Of a stretch of DNA of 64,000 nucleotides, positions 1 to 8,209 are shown in pieces. Origin of the DNA: JAHCHG01 sp965214585 (GTDB lineage: Bacteria > Acidobacteriota > Blastocatellia > Pyrinomonadales > Pyrinomonadaceae); assembly GCA_965214585.1 (NCBI GenBank), contig OZ243957.1, forward strand, positions 1,364,001 to 1,428,000, written 5' to 3'. The translations under genes and the position numbers were made by a program. The notes below the pieces were generated by a model, which saw only the letters and a program-made list of their open reading frames with translations, ran no database searches and had not been told where the DNA came from. How positions within the stretch are numbered: the stretch's first letter is position 1; every line of letters starts with the position of its first letter.

Positions 1-2
1 AA

Positions 3-359
3 GCCGACGGCGGAACTCGCTGCGCTTCAATTACGGGCGCGTATGTCGCTCTGAATTTAGCCTGCAAAAAGCTCGTCGCCACGGGAAAATTATCCGCATC
101 GCCGATCATCTCGGAAGTCGCCGCCGTCAGCGTCGGAATCGTCGAAGGAACGCCGATTTTAGACTTGAAATATGAAGAAGATTCATCCGCCGAAGTTGAT
201 ATGAACATCGTCTGCACGGGAACGGGAAAATTTATCGAAATTCAAGGAACGGCGGAACAAGAACCGTTCACGCGCGACCAGATGAATGAAATGCTCGCGC
301 TTGCCGAGAAAGGAGTTGAACAGCTTTTTACAATTCAAAGGTTTGCAATAAACGGCTGA
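3..359 (+). CDS. rph: Ribonuclease PH, C-terminal part (cut by window edge)
   Basis: RNase PH trims the 3' end of tRNA precursors by phosphorolysis in the cytoplasm. The 118 residues visible, read in frame from base 3, include ADGGTRCASITGAYVAL, VAAVSVGIVEG, SSAEVDMNIV and EIQGTAEQEPFT. All are hallmark blocks of the C-terminal half of this family, in the right order. The N-terminal half lies before the window. The gene ends in TGA with a short tail (AING). A Uma2 gene follows 34 bases later on the same strand. The assignment is firm because the match to known RNase PH runs over the whole visible length. Confidence 0.95.
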   Translation, partial: ADGGTRCASITGAYVALNLACKKLVATGKLSASPIISEVAAVSVGIVEGTPILDLKYEEDSSAEVDMNIVCTGTGKFIEIQGTAEQEPFTRDQMNEMLALAEKGVEQLFTIQRFAING

Positions 360-393
360 AAAATCTCGTAATTTTGTGATAAATTATTAAATT

Positions 394-984
394 ATGAGAT
401 TAGCGCAAAAAAAGCCGAAACTTTACACCGCCGAAGAATATCTCGAACTTGAGCGCGAAAGCGAATTCAGACACGAATATATCGGTGGCGAGATTTTTGA
501 AATGGCGGGCGGAAATAAACGTCATAATCGAATTTCGACAAATCTCATTCGTTTACTGGATAGTCAGTTGCTGGAAAGTGTCTGTAATGTTTACGCAAAT
601 GATATGCGTGTGAAAATCACTCCAACAGGTGATTACACCTATCCCGATATTGTCGGAACTTGCGGCGGAGATGAATTTGAAGACGACAACCAAGATACGC
701 TTATCAATCCGACATTAATTATAGAAATTCTCTCAAAATCAACCGAAGCCTATGACCGAGGAACAAAATTTGAGTTCTATCAAACAATCGAAAGTTTCAA
801 CGAATACATTTTGATAACTCAAGAACCCTTCCGCGTCGAACAATTTGTGCGAAAAGATCGAAATGTTTGGACATATTTCGAGTTTCGCAATCCCGACGAT
901 GTTGTTAAACTAAACTCGATTGACTGCGAACTTTCATTACGCGACGTTTACCACAAAATCGAGCAGAAGTTTCCAAAAAAATAA
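394..984 (+). CDS. Uma2-family putative restriction-like endonuclease (DUF820)
   Basis: This 196-residue protein has the usual Uma2 order: YTAEEYLELE near the start, HEYIGGEIFEMAGG at residues 27-40, NRISTNL at 45-51, YPDIV with D85, and LIIEILSKST with E111. The D...E-x-L-S pattern is the PD-(D/E)XK nuclease core of the family. Uma2 proteins are widespread in cyanobacteria, Chloroflexi and acidobacteria, often as many scattered copies. Their substrate is not settled. The gene stands alone, 34 bases after rph, with no methylase or partner beside it. Family assignment is confident; the role is not known. Confidence 0.88.
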   Translation: MRLAQKKPKLYTAEEYLELERESEFRHEYIGGEIFEMAGGNKRHNRISTNLIRLLDSQLLESVCNVYANDMRVKITPTGDYTYPDIVGTCGGDEFEDDNQDTLINPTLIIEILSKSTEAYDRGTKFEFYQTIESFNEYILITQEPFRVEQFVRKDRNVWTYFEFRNPDDVVKLNSIDCELSLRDVYHKIEQKFPKK

Positions 985-1073
985 CTTAAAAACTTGTTAT
1001 GTCTTAGTAAAGCAATAAAAATAAACTGCTCCATATAATTATTCTTTGAAAAGTATATTGTAATAGAAAATAA

Positions 1074-1222
1074 TTTCTAACTGGGAGCGCGAGCATCTTG
1101 CTCGCCATCAGAGCGCAGCGATTGATGCAAACGTCAATCGTATCGGGTGTTTACAGTAAGCACATAACGGCTCGCTGGCGCATCGCTTGTGCGAGCAGGA
1201 TGCTCGCGCTCCCAGTTAGAAA
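1074..1222. repeat. Palindromic repeat, GGGAGCGCGAGCATC family, copy 1
   Basis: The left arm (from 1074, TTTCTAACTGGGAGCGCGAG and on to CATC) is answered by its reverse complement ending at 1222. The arms are about 24 bases and the loop about 90. A related but diverged copy lies at 18081-18210. The element occupies most of the gene-free stretch 985-1336, which otherwise shows nothing beyond AT-rich sequence. Its form suggests a non-autonomous palindromic element. No transposase of the kind is in the window. Confidence 0.75.
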
Positions 1223-1336
1223 CATTATTTTTTTGCCGTGTCAAAATGCGGGATAGTTTATTTAATTTTCTTTACTTACGAAAATCGGCAACCCGAAAAA
1301 ATACGCAATAAACGGATAAGTTTTCGTTCTATAAAT

Positions 1337-1957
1337 ATGAGATTGAGAAAAACATTTTTGACGATATTTGTTTTAGCATTGTTTAGTTCGGCTGTTTTCG
1401 CCGATTCGCCTTTGACTTCGACCAATTTTTCCGCCGCTTATTCGGAAGAGCCGATTGTTATCGCGGCATCGAAAACCGAAGGGCAGTTGACGAACGAATT
1501 GATGGATTATCTGACCGACGAAAATAATCCGATTGATCTGAAAATGGCGGTTATCAACGAACTCGGTTGGAAATTCAGAGGAAAAAATAACGGTCAGGTA
1601 TTTATGAAATATTTGACGGAAAAATACAAATACTCCGACGAGAAAAAATTTCTGAAAAAAGGAAAAGCAGATGATCTGCTTTCGATGGCTTATTTGAAGG
1701 CTCTGAGCGATTATTTCGACGTTTCCGACGCGCTCGTTTACGCAGAAAAAGCCATGAAAAAGAATCCGACGAGCCGCACTTACAATTTAATTGTCGGACT
1801 CATTAAAGCGCAAAAGACGATGGACGACAATTGGTGTGAAGTCTATAAAATTACGGACGGCATCAGGAAAAACGATAATTTAAAAGACGATTTGAAGCCG
1901 GAAGCCGTTAAAATTATTTACGATTATATGGACATTTACGGCGATTACTGTAAATAA
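1337..1957 (+). CDS. Secreted protein of unknown function
   Basis: This is a 206-residue protein. The ATG at 1337 is chosen because it begins a clear signal peptide (MRLRKTFLTIFVLALFSSA, cleavage after VFA). An upstream in-frame extension to 1238 would bury it. The mature part is mostly helical and lysine-rich, with text like ALVYAEKAMKKNPTSRTYNL at about residues 137-156, which resembles one TPR-type helix pair. No recognised domain was found. It is followed by a toxin-antitoxin pair on the opposite strand. Confidence 0.65.
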   Translation: MRLRKTFLTIFVLALFSSAVFADSPLTSTNFSAAYSEEPIVIAASKTEGQLTNELMDYLTDENNPIDLKMAVINELGWKFRGKNNGQVFMKYLTEKYKYSDEKKFLKKGKADDLLSMAYLKALSDYFDVSDALVYAEKAMKKNPTSRTYNLIVGLIKAQKTMDDNWCEVYKITDGIRKNDNLKDDLKPEAVKIIYDYMDIYGDYCK

Positions 1958-2030
1958 TTTGTAAGTGCGAAAAACTGAAAAATGTCAAAATGAAACGGCT
2001 GACTGAATTTGTTTAAGATTACCGGAAAAA

Positions 2031-2450
2031 TCAACTGAAAAATTCCGCTGCGGGAATTACTTGGAGTTTCGGCATCACATTTTGCAAAATGGCGTAATCG
2101 CGGATGTTGTCGGTTACGACGAAACATTTGTGCATATACGAACTGCGGGCGATCAGCGCGTCGTTTTGCAGCGCGGTTGGCGAAAGATTTTTGTTAATCA
2201 GTTTTAGATAACGCAAACGGCGGACGGCTTTGGCGGAAATTATCCAATCGGTTCTCGTCGGCATCAATAATTTATCGGCTTTGTCCAATGTTTTCAGCCA
2301 GTATTCGTATTTTTGCAAAGTTGATCTATCAATCATTGAAGCCATCAACTCGTAAAAAACGACGATGGAAAAATGAAAAGCATCGAAATTTTCGTCAATT
2401 TGTTTTTTATAAGTCGAAAAAACGGACGTATCAAGCAACGGATATTCCAT
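2031..2450 (-). CDS. PIN-domain ribonuclease toxin (VapC-like)
   Basis: A 139-residue PIN domain. The acidic metal-binding residues expected of the fold are visible: D7 in LLDTSVF, E34 in FYELMAS, an aspartate in LQNDALIARSS, and the closing VVTDNIRDY motif. VapC toxins cleave specific RNAs, often initiator tRNA or 23S rRNA; the target here cannot be told. Its first 20 bases overlap the end of the small gene before it (2431-2628), so the two are translated together as a toxin-antitoxin unit. Confidence 0.85.
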   Translation of the reverse strand: MEYPLLDTSVFSTYKKQIDENFDAFHFSIVVFYELMASMIDRSTLQKYEYWLKTLDKADKLLMPTRTDWIISAKAVRRLRYLKLINKNLSPTALQNDALIARSSYMHKCFVVTDNIRDYAILQNVMPKLQVIPAAEFFS

Positions 2451-2628
2451 ATTTTTTTTCTTCTTCTTCCAATGCCTTCAAAGCCTCGCGCGTCGCTTTT
2501 TTTAATTCCTTTTGCAGTTCGCTGAGTTCTTCGGGCTGTTTGAAATCTTTGGCACGCGGCAAATGCGAATAATCGCGCAAGGCGTTTCCGTTTTGAGCAG
2601 GTTTTGTTAAATCTTTTTTCTTAGGCAT
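2431..2628 (-). CDS. Small antitoxin-like protein paired with the PIN toxin
   Basis: A charged protein of 65 residues, beginning MPKKKDLTKPAQNG and ending KKYGISVA. The start at 2628 is preferred over longer in-frame starts because GGAGG lies 8 bases before it (2637-2641). A TATAAT box on the minus strand at 2650-2655 gives a very short leader. The C-terminal half is rich in E, K and L (helical), fitting an intrinsically disordered antitoxin that folds on its toxin. It matches no named antitoxin family that I recognise. Its job is inferred from overlap with the PIN gene. Confidence 0.7.
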   Translation of the reverse strand: MPKKKDLTKPAQNGNALRDYSHLPRAKDFKQPEELSELQKELKKATREALKALEEEEKKYGISVA

Positions 2629-2649
2629 TTCCTTAACCTCCATTTTGAA

Positions 2650-2655
2650 ATTATA
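2650..2655 (-). promoter_or_regulatory. -10 box of the PIN toxin-antitoxin operon
   Basis: A perfect TATAAT on the minus strand, 20 bases before the antitoxin start codon and just upstream of its GGAGG. No convincing -35 hexamer is seen at 17 bases. Confidence 0.55.
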
Positions 2656-2728
2656 CCACAAACCGATTTTGACGAAACCAAAATTCAAAACTTACAATTA
2701 ACAAAACGAATTTTGCGGAGAAATAATT

Positions 2729-3484
2729 TTGAACGAAAAACAATTTAACGGAAAAACGGTAATCGTTACGGGCGCGACGCGCGGAATCGGCAAAGCGATT
2801 GCGCTTGAACTTGCGACGCGCGGCGCGAATGTCGCATTTAATTTTGCGAAAAGCGTATCCGAAGCGGAAAAGGTCAAGGCGGAAATCGAAAATTCGGGCG
2901 CGAAGGCGTTTGCCGAATCTTGCGACGTTGCAAACACGGATGCGGCGGCGGAATTTTGCAAAAAGGTCAAAGACGAATTCGGCGCGATTGATTTTCTTGT
3001 GAATAACGCCGGAATTACGCGCGATAATTTGATTATGCGGATGAAGGAAGACGATTGGGATTCCGTGATTGATACGAATTTGAAGGGCGCGTGGAATTTT
3101 TCAAAGGCGGTTTTGCGTCCGATGATGCGGAACGAAGCGGGCGGTTCGATTCTGAATATCACTTCGATTTCCGGCGTGGTCGGAATGCTCGGTCAGTCGA
3201 ATTATTCGGCTTCAAAGGCGGGAATGATCGGTTTAACAAAGTCGCTCGCCAAAGAGATCGCCAGCCGGAAAATTACCGTCAACGCGCTCGCGCTCGGTTT
3301 GATCGAAACCGATATGGCGGAGGAAATGAACGACGAATACCGCGAGAAAATTTTGTCGAATATTCCGCTCGGACGGCTCGGAAACACACGGGAAGTTGCG
3401 GAAATCGCTTGTTTTCTGCTGTCCGATTCGGCAAAATATATCACCGGACAAGTGATTCAGGCGGACGGCGGCTTGGCGATTTGA
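2729..3484 (+). CDS. fabG: 3-oxoacyl-ACP reductase FabG (SDR family)
   Basis: NADPH-dependent reductase of fatty acid elongation, 251 residues, typical of FabG. The Rossmann motif TGATRGIGKAIA is near residues 14-25, NNAG near 90, the catalytic YSASK is Y159 to K163, and the C-terminal ITGQVIQADGG closes the fold as in FabG. Translation starts at TTG, with GGAG at 2717-2720 giving an 8-base spacing; no ATG lies nearby in frame. No acyl carrier protein or other fab gene is adjacent. A related SDR reductase of another pathway is the only serious alternative. Confidence 0.88.
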   Translation: MNEKQFNGKTVIVTGATRGIGKAIALELATRGANVAFNFAKSVSEAEKVKAEIENSGAKAFAESCDVANTDAAAEFCKKVKDEFGAIDFLVNNAGITRDNLIMRMKEDDWDSVIDTNLKGAWNFSKAVLRPMMRNEAGGSILNITSISGVVGMLGQSNYSASKAGMIGLTKSLAKEIASRKITVNALALGLIETDMAEEMNDEYREKILSNIPLGRLGNTREVAEIACFLLSDSAKYITGQVIQADGGLAI

Positions 3485-3535
3485 ATGCGGATTTTTAAGA
3501 ACAGGAAATTTGCCCGCGAATGGAACAGAAGAAAT

Positions 3536-3648
3536 TTTAACAGGGATGAAGAGGATAGAAGGGATAAGTAAAAAACAGAAAGCACAAAGTAAGAAAATGT
3601 ATCTTGTTCTTTAGAAATCCCTGTGCATCACCTTTATCCCTGTTAAAT
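3536..3648. repeat. Palindromic repeat, TTTACAGGGAT family, copy 1
   Basis: TTTAACAGGGATGAAGAGGAT at the left is answered by ATCCCTGTTAAAT at 3636-3648. Related copies lie at 12225-12347 and 28181-28315. It is the main content of the 320-base gap between fabG and the rhomboid gene. The rest of the gap (3660-3800) holds short near-repeats built on ATTCGCGC and AATCCGAAATC and no gene. Confidence 0.6.
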
Positions 3649-3804
3649 ATTTTCTCAAATCCGAGTTTATCCGTATCTATCTGCGGTTAAAATTTCTTGG
3701 TTTTTATTCGCGCTTATTCGCGCCGATTCGCGGACAAAAAAACTTGTTTAGAGTCGAATTTTTTTGCAATCCAAAATCCGAAATCCGAAATCTAAAATTA
3801 TAAG

Positions 3805-4533
3805 ATGTCTGTAAGTTATCAAAATCCAGAAACGATTCCGGCGGAAACGGAAGAAGTGCCACGCGCGGAGTTTGTGATTCCCTTTTATTCGTATATTTTA
3901 ATCGCTTGCATCGTCGCGGTTTCGGCGGTTCAGATTGCTGTAAATCTCGAAGCGTCGGTTGATGCCGCCGGATTTGATAAAGAAGAATTTTTGCAAGGTG
4001 AATACTGGAGAATTTTAACCGGCGCGACGCTTCACGGCGGTTTGCTTCATCTCGCGTTTAACGGCTACGCGCTTTATGTTCTCGGTAAATTGATCGAAAC
4101 TTTGTCAAATCGCGCTCATTTGGCAATCGTCTTTTTGCTTTCGGTATTCGGCGGCGGCATTTTGAGTTTGATTTTTCTGCCTGATATTCCGTCCATCGGC
4201 GCGTCCGGCGGAATCGTCGGATTTCTCGGTTATCTGACAATTTACGGTTACAAACGCCGCAAATTACTGACCAATTCCTTTCTAAAAAATATGGTCTTTA
4301 ACATCGTCTTGATCGGAATTATCGGAGTTTTCGTCATTCCGAACGTGGATAATTTCGGACATCTCGGCGGCTTGCTCGCGGGCGCGGCTTACGGCTTGTT
4401 TCAGATTCCGTCCGATCTGCACAAAGACCCGCGCGAAATCGGAAAAACGACGAATATTCTCGGTTTAATTTCAATCGGAACTTTTATCGCCGTTTCGATT
4501 TTCAGCATTTTACTTATTCTTAATGTAATTTAA
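3805..4533 (+). CDS. Rhomboid-family intramembrane serine protease
   Basis: A polytopic membrane protein of 242 residues. The catalytic serine is S134 in SIGASGGIVGF and the catalytic histidine is H186 in FGHLGGLLAG. The upstream HGGLLHLAFNGYAL (about 77-90) is the conserved TM2-L1 region of rhomboids. A hydrophobic segment near residues 26-45 precedes the core and another closes the C-terminus. Rhomboids cut transmembrane substrates within the bilayer; the substrate here is unknown. The gene is monocistronic, followed by a MITE-like repeat. Confidence 0.9.
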   Translation: MSVSYQNPETIPAETEEVPRAEFVIPFYSYILIACIVAVSAVQIAVNLEASVDAAGFDKEEFLQGEYWRILTGATLHGGLLHLAFNGYALYVLGKLIETLSNRAHLAIVFLLSVFGGGILSLIFLPDIPSIGASGGIVGFLGYLTIYGYKRRKLLTNSFLKNMVFNIVLIGIIGVFVIPNVDNFGHLGGLLAGAAYGLFQIPSDLHKDPREIGKTTNILGLISIGTFIAVSIFSILLILNVI

Positions 4534-4565
4534 TAAAGATTTCAGAAGAATTTTTTAAACACATA

Positions 4566-4753
4566 GAAGCTGTTTGGAAATTGTAAGCTGTTTGGAAATT
4601 GTATCGCAGGCTTCCAGCCGGCAGTCTTGGTGGCTTCCAGCCGCCAAATTTTTCTGTTTTTTCCGCCAATTCGAGTAAATAACGCGCGAATTGGCGGCTG
4701 GAAGCCGGCAAGATGCCGGCGTTACGTTTTTTCTGAGTTTTCAAACAGCTTCA
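4566..4753 (+). mobile_element. MITE-like element, GAAGCTGTTTGG family, copy A
   Basis: Terminal inverted repeats begin GAAGCTGTTTGGAAA and end with the complement AAACAGCTTC. TA lies directly outside both ends (4564-4565 and 4754-4755). Inner arms carry GGCTTCCAGCCG and GGCGGCTGGAAGCC. This copy holds an extra 17-base duplication at its left end (the run starting GCTGTTTGGAAATTGTA occurs twice), which explains its length of 188. It has no coding capacity. The pattern is that of a non-autonomous element moved by an IS630/mariner-type transposase, though none is in this window. Confidence 0.8.
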
Positions 4754-4861
4754 TAGAAAATATAGAAATTGTTAGTTGCTGATTTCCAACTAAATTAGAC
4801 TCATTTTCTTCTATGTTTCCTTATGCTTTTATACGGTTAAAAATTTTCTTTCCATCTAAAA

Positions 4862-5491
4862 ATGTCAAAACGAATCAGAGTTCATCAGCACGTCAACCCG
4901 CTTGCCACATATTTTACAAAACTGCCGGTAAAACCTCTGGAGATTGAAAAACTTTTTGCAAACGCCGAACTTCCGCTTCATCTCGACATCGGCTGCGGGC
5001 GCGGCAGATTTTTACTGAAAATGGCGGAAATCGAAAAGGATAAAAACTTTCTCGGCGTGGAAATCCGCGAGCCGCTTGTTGACGAAGCAAACAGAATTGC
5101 AAAGGAGGACAATCTGAAAAATCTGCATTACGAATTTTGCAATGCAACAATTGTTTTGGATAAATTGCTCGAAAAGATTCCTGAAAATTTTTTGCAGACG
5201 ATTACGATTCAGTTTCCAGACCCGTGGTATAAAAAGAAACACGCTAAACGCCGAATGGTCAAAGATAATCTGGTCGAAGCGATTGTCAATAATTTAGCCG
5301 CTTCAGGCAGAATTTTTATTCAGACCGATGTTGATTTTCTGGCAAAAGAAATATTTGAAAAGTTTCGCGCTCAGAAAAATTTGAGCGAGATCGGAATTGC
5401 GGAAAATCCGTTTTCCGTTAAAACCGAAAGGGAAATTTCAGTCGAAAACAGAAATCTGCAAATCTATCGGGCGATGTTTAAGAAAAAATAA
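4862..5491 (+). CDS. trmB: tRNA (guanine-N7-)-methyltransferase TrmB
   Basis: Methylates G46 of tRNA using S-adenosylmethionine. The 209 residues carry the SAM-binding LDIGCGRGRF at 41-50, FLGVEIREPLVDEA at about 60-73, and the TrmB signature QFPDPWYKKKHAKRRM near 121-136. The length is typical of bacterial TrmB. It stands between a MITE-like repeat and a convergent membrane-protein gene. Confidence 0.95.
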   Translation: MSKRIRVHQHVNPLATYFTKLPVKPLEIEKLFANAELPLHLDIGCGRGRFLLKMAEIEKDKNFLGVEIREPLVDEANRIAKEDNLKNLHYEFCNATIVLDKLLEKIPENFLQTITIQFPDPWYKKKHAKRRMVKDNLVEAIVNNLAASGRIFIQTDVDFLAKEIFEKFRAQKNLSEIGIAENPFSVKTEREISVENRNLQIYRAMFKKK

Positions 5492-5499
5492 ACTTCAAA

Positions 5500-5868
5500 T
5501 TAAATTTTTCTCAATTTCCCGCCCAAAATTGCCATTGGAAGAAGCAAAGCCAAAAATAATAAATGATACCAAACCGGAATCGGTTTCCATTGGCTGATTT
5601 GAAACATCAAACCGACGATCAACAGCATAATGCCCAAAATTAAAGGTGCTTTTGTAGTTTCGCCCGAAATCCAAGCGGCGACGAGTCCGGCGATTATCGA
5701 AAAAATCACGCTCGACGCGAGTTTTATAAGCAGATAATTCGTCGGGATAATTTCCAAATCTCCGCTTGGTGCTAAAGTCGGAAATGAAACGATCAAAAGG
5801 TCGCTTCCGAGCCACAAAATTGTCCAAACAATAAAACCGACGACGAATCCGGCGATAACTTTTCCCAT
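5500..5868 (-). CDS. Small four-helix membrane protein, unknown
   Basis: A 122-residue hydrophobic protein with four likely membrane segments: GKVIAGFVVGFIVWTILWLG, a segment with LIKLASSVIFSIIAGLVAAW, one with LILGIMLLIVGLMF and one with HLLFLALLLPMAILGG. The ATG at 5868 is chosen over an upstream in-frame start because AGGAG lies 8 bases before it. The ends of the gene are 8 bases from convergent trmB. A MITE-like copy lies just upstream (5911-6091), so its promoter region borders the repeat. No family is recognised. Confidence 0.7.
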   Translation of the reverse strand: MGKVIAGFVVGFIVWTILWLGSDLLIVSFPTLAPSGDLEIIPTNYLLIKLASSVIFSIIAGLVAAWISGETTKAPLILGIMLLIVGLMFQISQWKPIPVWYHLLFLALLLPMAILGGKLRKI

Positions 5869-5910
5869 AAATTTTTCTCCTCTAACTTGTTTTACCAAAA
5901 AACTTTCTTA

Positions 5911-6091
5911 GAAGCTGTTTGGAAATTGTATCGCAGGCTTCCAGCCGGCTGTCTTGGTGGCTTCCAGCCGCCAAATTTTTCTGTTTTTTCCGAATGTTCG
6001 AGTAAATAACGCGCGAATTGGCGGCTGGAAGCCACCAAGACAGCCGGCAAGATGCCGGCGTTCCGTTTTTTTTGAGTTTCCAAACAGCTTC
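5911..6091 (+). mobile_element. MITE-like element, GAAGCTGTTTGG family, copy B
   Basis: The cleanest copy. With flanks included, CTTAGAAGCTGTTTGGAAA at 5907-5925 is perfectly answered at 6077-6095, 19 bases. TA flanks both ends (5909-5910 and 6092-6093). The interior repeats the GGCTTCCAGCCG / GGCGGCTGGAAGCC arms seen in copies A, C and D. There is no gene inside. Confidence 0.85.
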
Positions 6092-6198
6092 TAAGAATTT
6101 ACATATTTTTCGCTGACAAAACAAAAAGGGAAAAGCTGTTTTCATAAACCTTTTCCCTTTTCGTCGTTTTTCGCCTTTTGCCCGTTTGCGAAAAATTT

Positions 6199-7236
6199 TT
6201 AAGCCGCTTTGCTTTTCTTGCTGCCGGATTTTTCTTCCGATTTTGCCTCTGTTTTTCCCTTCTCGATTCGCGCCGTGATTCTTCTGTCCAAGTCCGCGAT
6301 CTGCTCGTCGGTCAGATGATAAATGTTCGGTTGATTGTGATAAATCTTCGCGCCGGTTACAACATCGGCTTTTTTGAAACCGTTAGCTTCCGCTTTTTCA
6401 ACCAGATCGTCAATCGTCATTGTTTGCGGAGCAATCGAAATCGTTTTCTTTTCTTCGATAAATTCGGGAACATCGGATTTTGCGGGCTTGTCAAACGCTA
6501 AATTTAACGCTTGTTCGCCTTTCATATATTCGAGAAAATCTTTGAAACCGACATCTCCCGTCATTTCAAAACCGACTTCAAACGCGGGCGAATTTGATTT
6601 GATAACCTGAAAAACTCTCGTAATTTCGCCGTCGCGCTCCTGCAAGGAAACTTCGACCATCACATCAACGAAATACTCCAGACCGCTCGCCGTCATCGGC
6701 AGAACGCGCCCGATTTCGTTGTCTTCTTTCGATTCCTTGCCTTTCGCGGGAATTTGGTCAGCGATGACAACCGATTTTCCGCTTTCGATGCAGATTTTCC
6801 GCAGAACATTCTGCAAGATCATCTGATCCGCCGCTAGTTCTTCCGCCGACGGCTGCGCCAGCGGATCGCCCGTTTTTTCTCTCACTGCTTCGAGCATTTC
6901 CGAATGCTTCGCGCTGAAATACGCCGCCCAACTGTCGAGTGCAAAACAGCCGTAATTCTGTTCGCGTCCTTCGCCGCTTATCGCCCAATCAATAAATTCG
7001 GGCAGTTCGTCCGTTTCTTCGATCTCAAGCGCGTCAAATTTGTCGCCGACACCGCGCAGAAGCCTTCCTTTTCTCTCCGTATCAAAAATGCAGAGCCTTC
7101 CCAAACCCGCATCCGCCATCGAACTGATAAAGTGACTCTTGCCGACACCCGCGCCGCCGCGAATCGCCATCACAAGCCGCTGTTGTCGCGGCACGCGGCT
7201 CAATGGATTTATTTTCGGTTTATTTGTATTTTTCAT
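6199..7236 (-). CDS. Phage-type RecA-like ATPase (AAA_24 / Sak4-like)
   Basis: A 345-residue ATPase with Walker A GGAGVGKSHF at about 27-36, FDTERKGRLL at 51-60 and a Walker B-like strand YGCFALDSW near 95. This layout (short RecA core, DTE after strand 2) is that of the AAA_24 proteins, which include phage Sak4 single-strand annealing recombinases. The C-terminal third is an added region (TIDDLVEKAEANGFKKADV) ending in a lysine-rich tail. GGAG lies 11 bases before the ATG. No other phage genes are near. Its own promoter and a palindrome lie upstream (7337-7374). A recombination role is inferred from the family only. Confidence 0.72.
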   Translation of the reverse strand: MKNTNKPKINPLSRVPRQQRLVMAIRGGAGVGKSHFISSMADAGLGRLCIFDTERKGRLLRGVGDKFDALEIEETDELPEFIDWAISGEGREQNYGCFALDSWAAYFSAKHSEMLEAVREKTGDPLAQPSAEELAADQMILQNVLRKICIESGKSVVIADQIPAKGKESKEDNEIGRVLPMTASGLEYFVDVMVEVSLQERDGEITRVFQVIKSNSPAFEVGFEMTGDVGFKDFLEYMKGEQALNLAFDKPAKSDVPEFIEEKKTISIAPQTMTIDDLVEKAEANGFKKADVVTGAKIYHNQPNIYHLTDEQIADLDRRITARIEKGKTEAKSEEKSGSKKSKAA

Positions 7237-7336
7237 TTTTTTACTTTCTCCAAAAAGTTTAATTCTTAATGTTTTTCCTTAGTTTCCCAACGCTAACTGC
7301 CTACCGTCAAAGGCGTTTTGTTGCATTGATGAAACA

Positions 7337-7374
7337 AATCTAGCACAAGTTGCAATCTGTTTCAAGTGTGAAAC
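7337..7374 (-). promoter_or_regulatory. Sigma-70-type promoter with operator-like palindrome
   Basis: On the minus strand TTGAAA (7360-7365) and TAGATT (7337-7342) are separated by exactly 17 bases, giving a good promoter for the phage-type ATPase about 95 bases downstream. A perfect palindrome GTTTCAAGTGTGAAAC at 7359-7374 overlaps the -35 box, where a dimeric repressor would block transcription. GTTGCA also occurs twice, 30 bases apart (7320 and 7349). The repressor is not identified in the window. Confidence 0.6.
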
Positions 7375-7448
7375 AAGATTTTTGTGAAAAAATCTTTATT
7401 TTTTTCGGGAATTAGAATAAAATTCGATAAACACGCGGAGAGTTCGAT

Positions 7449-8150
7449 ATGAAAAAGTTTATTTTTGCTTCAATAATTATTTTGTGTTTTTCTGTTTTTG
7501 CCTTTGCACAAGCGGAAAAAACGAATTGTCCTAGAGTTTATGTAAACGGACCAGCAAGTATTTCAACTGATTCAACAATGGATTTTTCAGCCGATGTTCA
7601 AGGACAATCAAAGGATAAACATTATAGATATACTTGGTCTGCTGTTGGCGGAAAAATAATTGCAGGTCAGGGAACAGCAAAGATCAGAATTGAAATGTCA
7701 AAGTTCAGAAATGAACCTGTTAAAGCAACAGTTAGAGTTGAAAATCTGCCGGAGAATTGTAGAAATGAAGCATTTGAAATGGCTATTCTATCTCACAGAA
7801 AACTTGAATTTCCGCCTTTGGATGAATACGGTTATTCAGGAGGCAGCTATTTAAAGACAGAAGAGGCAATGGCAAGATTTGATAATCTCGCAATTGCTCT
7901 TTTGAACAATCCGAATTCCAACGCCTATATTTTATTTGAAGTCAAAAAAGATGAGGAAATAAGCAGCGTCGAGAGATACTTTGTAGAACTTTCCAATTTG
8001 TTTAAAACCCGCGCATATGAGTTAAATCGAATTACTTTTGATGTTTGTCGAAGTAATAAAAATCAAACGACAATGTGGATTATTCCGCCGAATTTAGTAA
8101 AAGAAATACGTCCCGAAAATTGCGAAAGAATAAATGTTAGTTTCAAATAA
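7449..8150 (+). CDS. Secreted PKD/OmpA-like protein, tandem paralogue 1
   Basis: A 233-residue exported protein with signal peptide MKKFIFASIIILCFSVFAFA. The first half holds an Ig/PKD-like strand set (YRYTWSAVGGKIIAGQGTAKI at about 58-78). The second half (ARFDNLAIALLNNPNSNAYI, then FDVCRSN and TTMWIIPP) resembles the degenerate OmpA-like fold found in secreted acidobacterial proteins; this is inference from pattern. GCGGAG sits before the ATG. The next gene is a clear paralogue 59 bases downstream. The function is unknown. Confidence 0.75.
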   Translation: MKKFIFASIIILCFSVFAFAQAEKTNCPRVYVNGPASISTDSTMDFSADVQGQSKDKHYRYTWSAVGGKIIAGQGTAKIRIEMSKFRNEPVKATVRVENLPENCRNEAFEMAILSHRKLEFPPLDEYGYSGGSYLKTEEAMARFDNLAIALLNNPNSNAYILFEVKKDEEISSVERYFVELSNLFKTRAYELNRITFDVCRSNKNQTTMWIIPPNLVKEIRPENCERINVSFK

Positions 8151-8209
8151 ACAAATAGAAAACAAATAGAAAATGTCAAAAATTATCTATTTCCGAATGT
8201 TCACACAAT

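Noticed and set aside
1238..1336. Upstream in-frame extension of the secreted protein at 1337
   Set aside because: It would place 33 unrelated residues before an obvious signal peptide.
1966..2697. TTGTAAGT / ACTTACAA inverted flanks of the PIN module as mobility ends
   Set aside because: Only 8 bases match in an AT-rich context, which chance explains.
4520..6145. Open frames of 60-90 codons inside MITE-like copies A and B
   Set aside because: They consist of repeat arms read in several frames, recur in every copy, and lack starts with ribosome sites.
6199..7236. Prophage around the RecA-like ATPase
   Set aside because: No integrase, capsid, terminase or lysis gene is nearby; neighbours are ordinary chromosomal genes.
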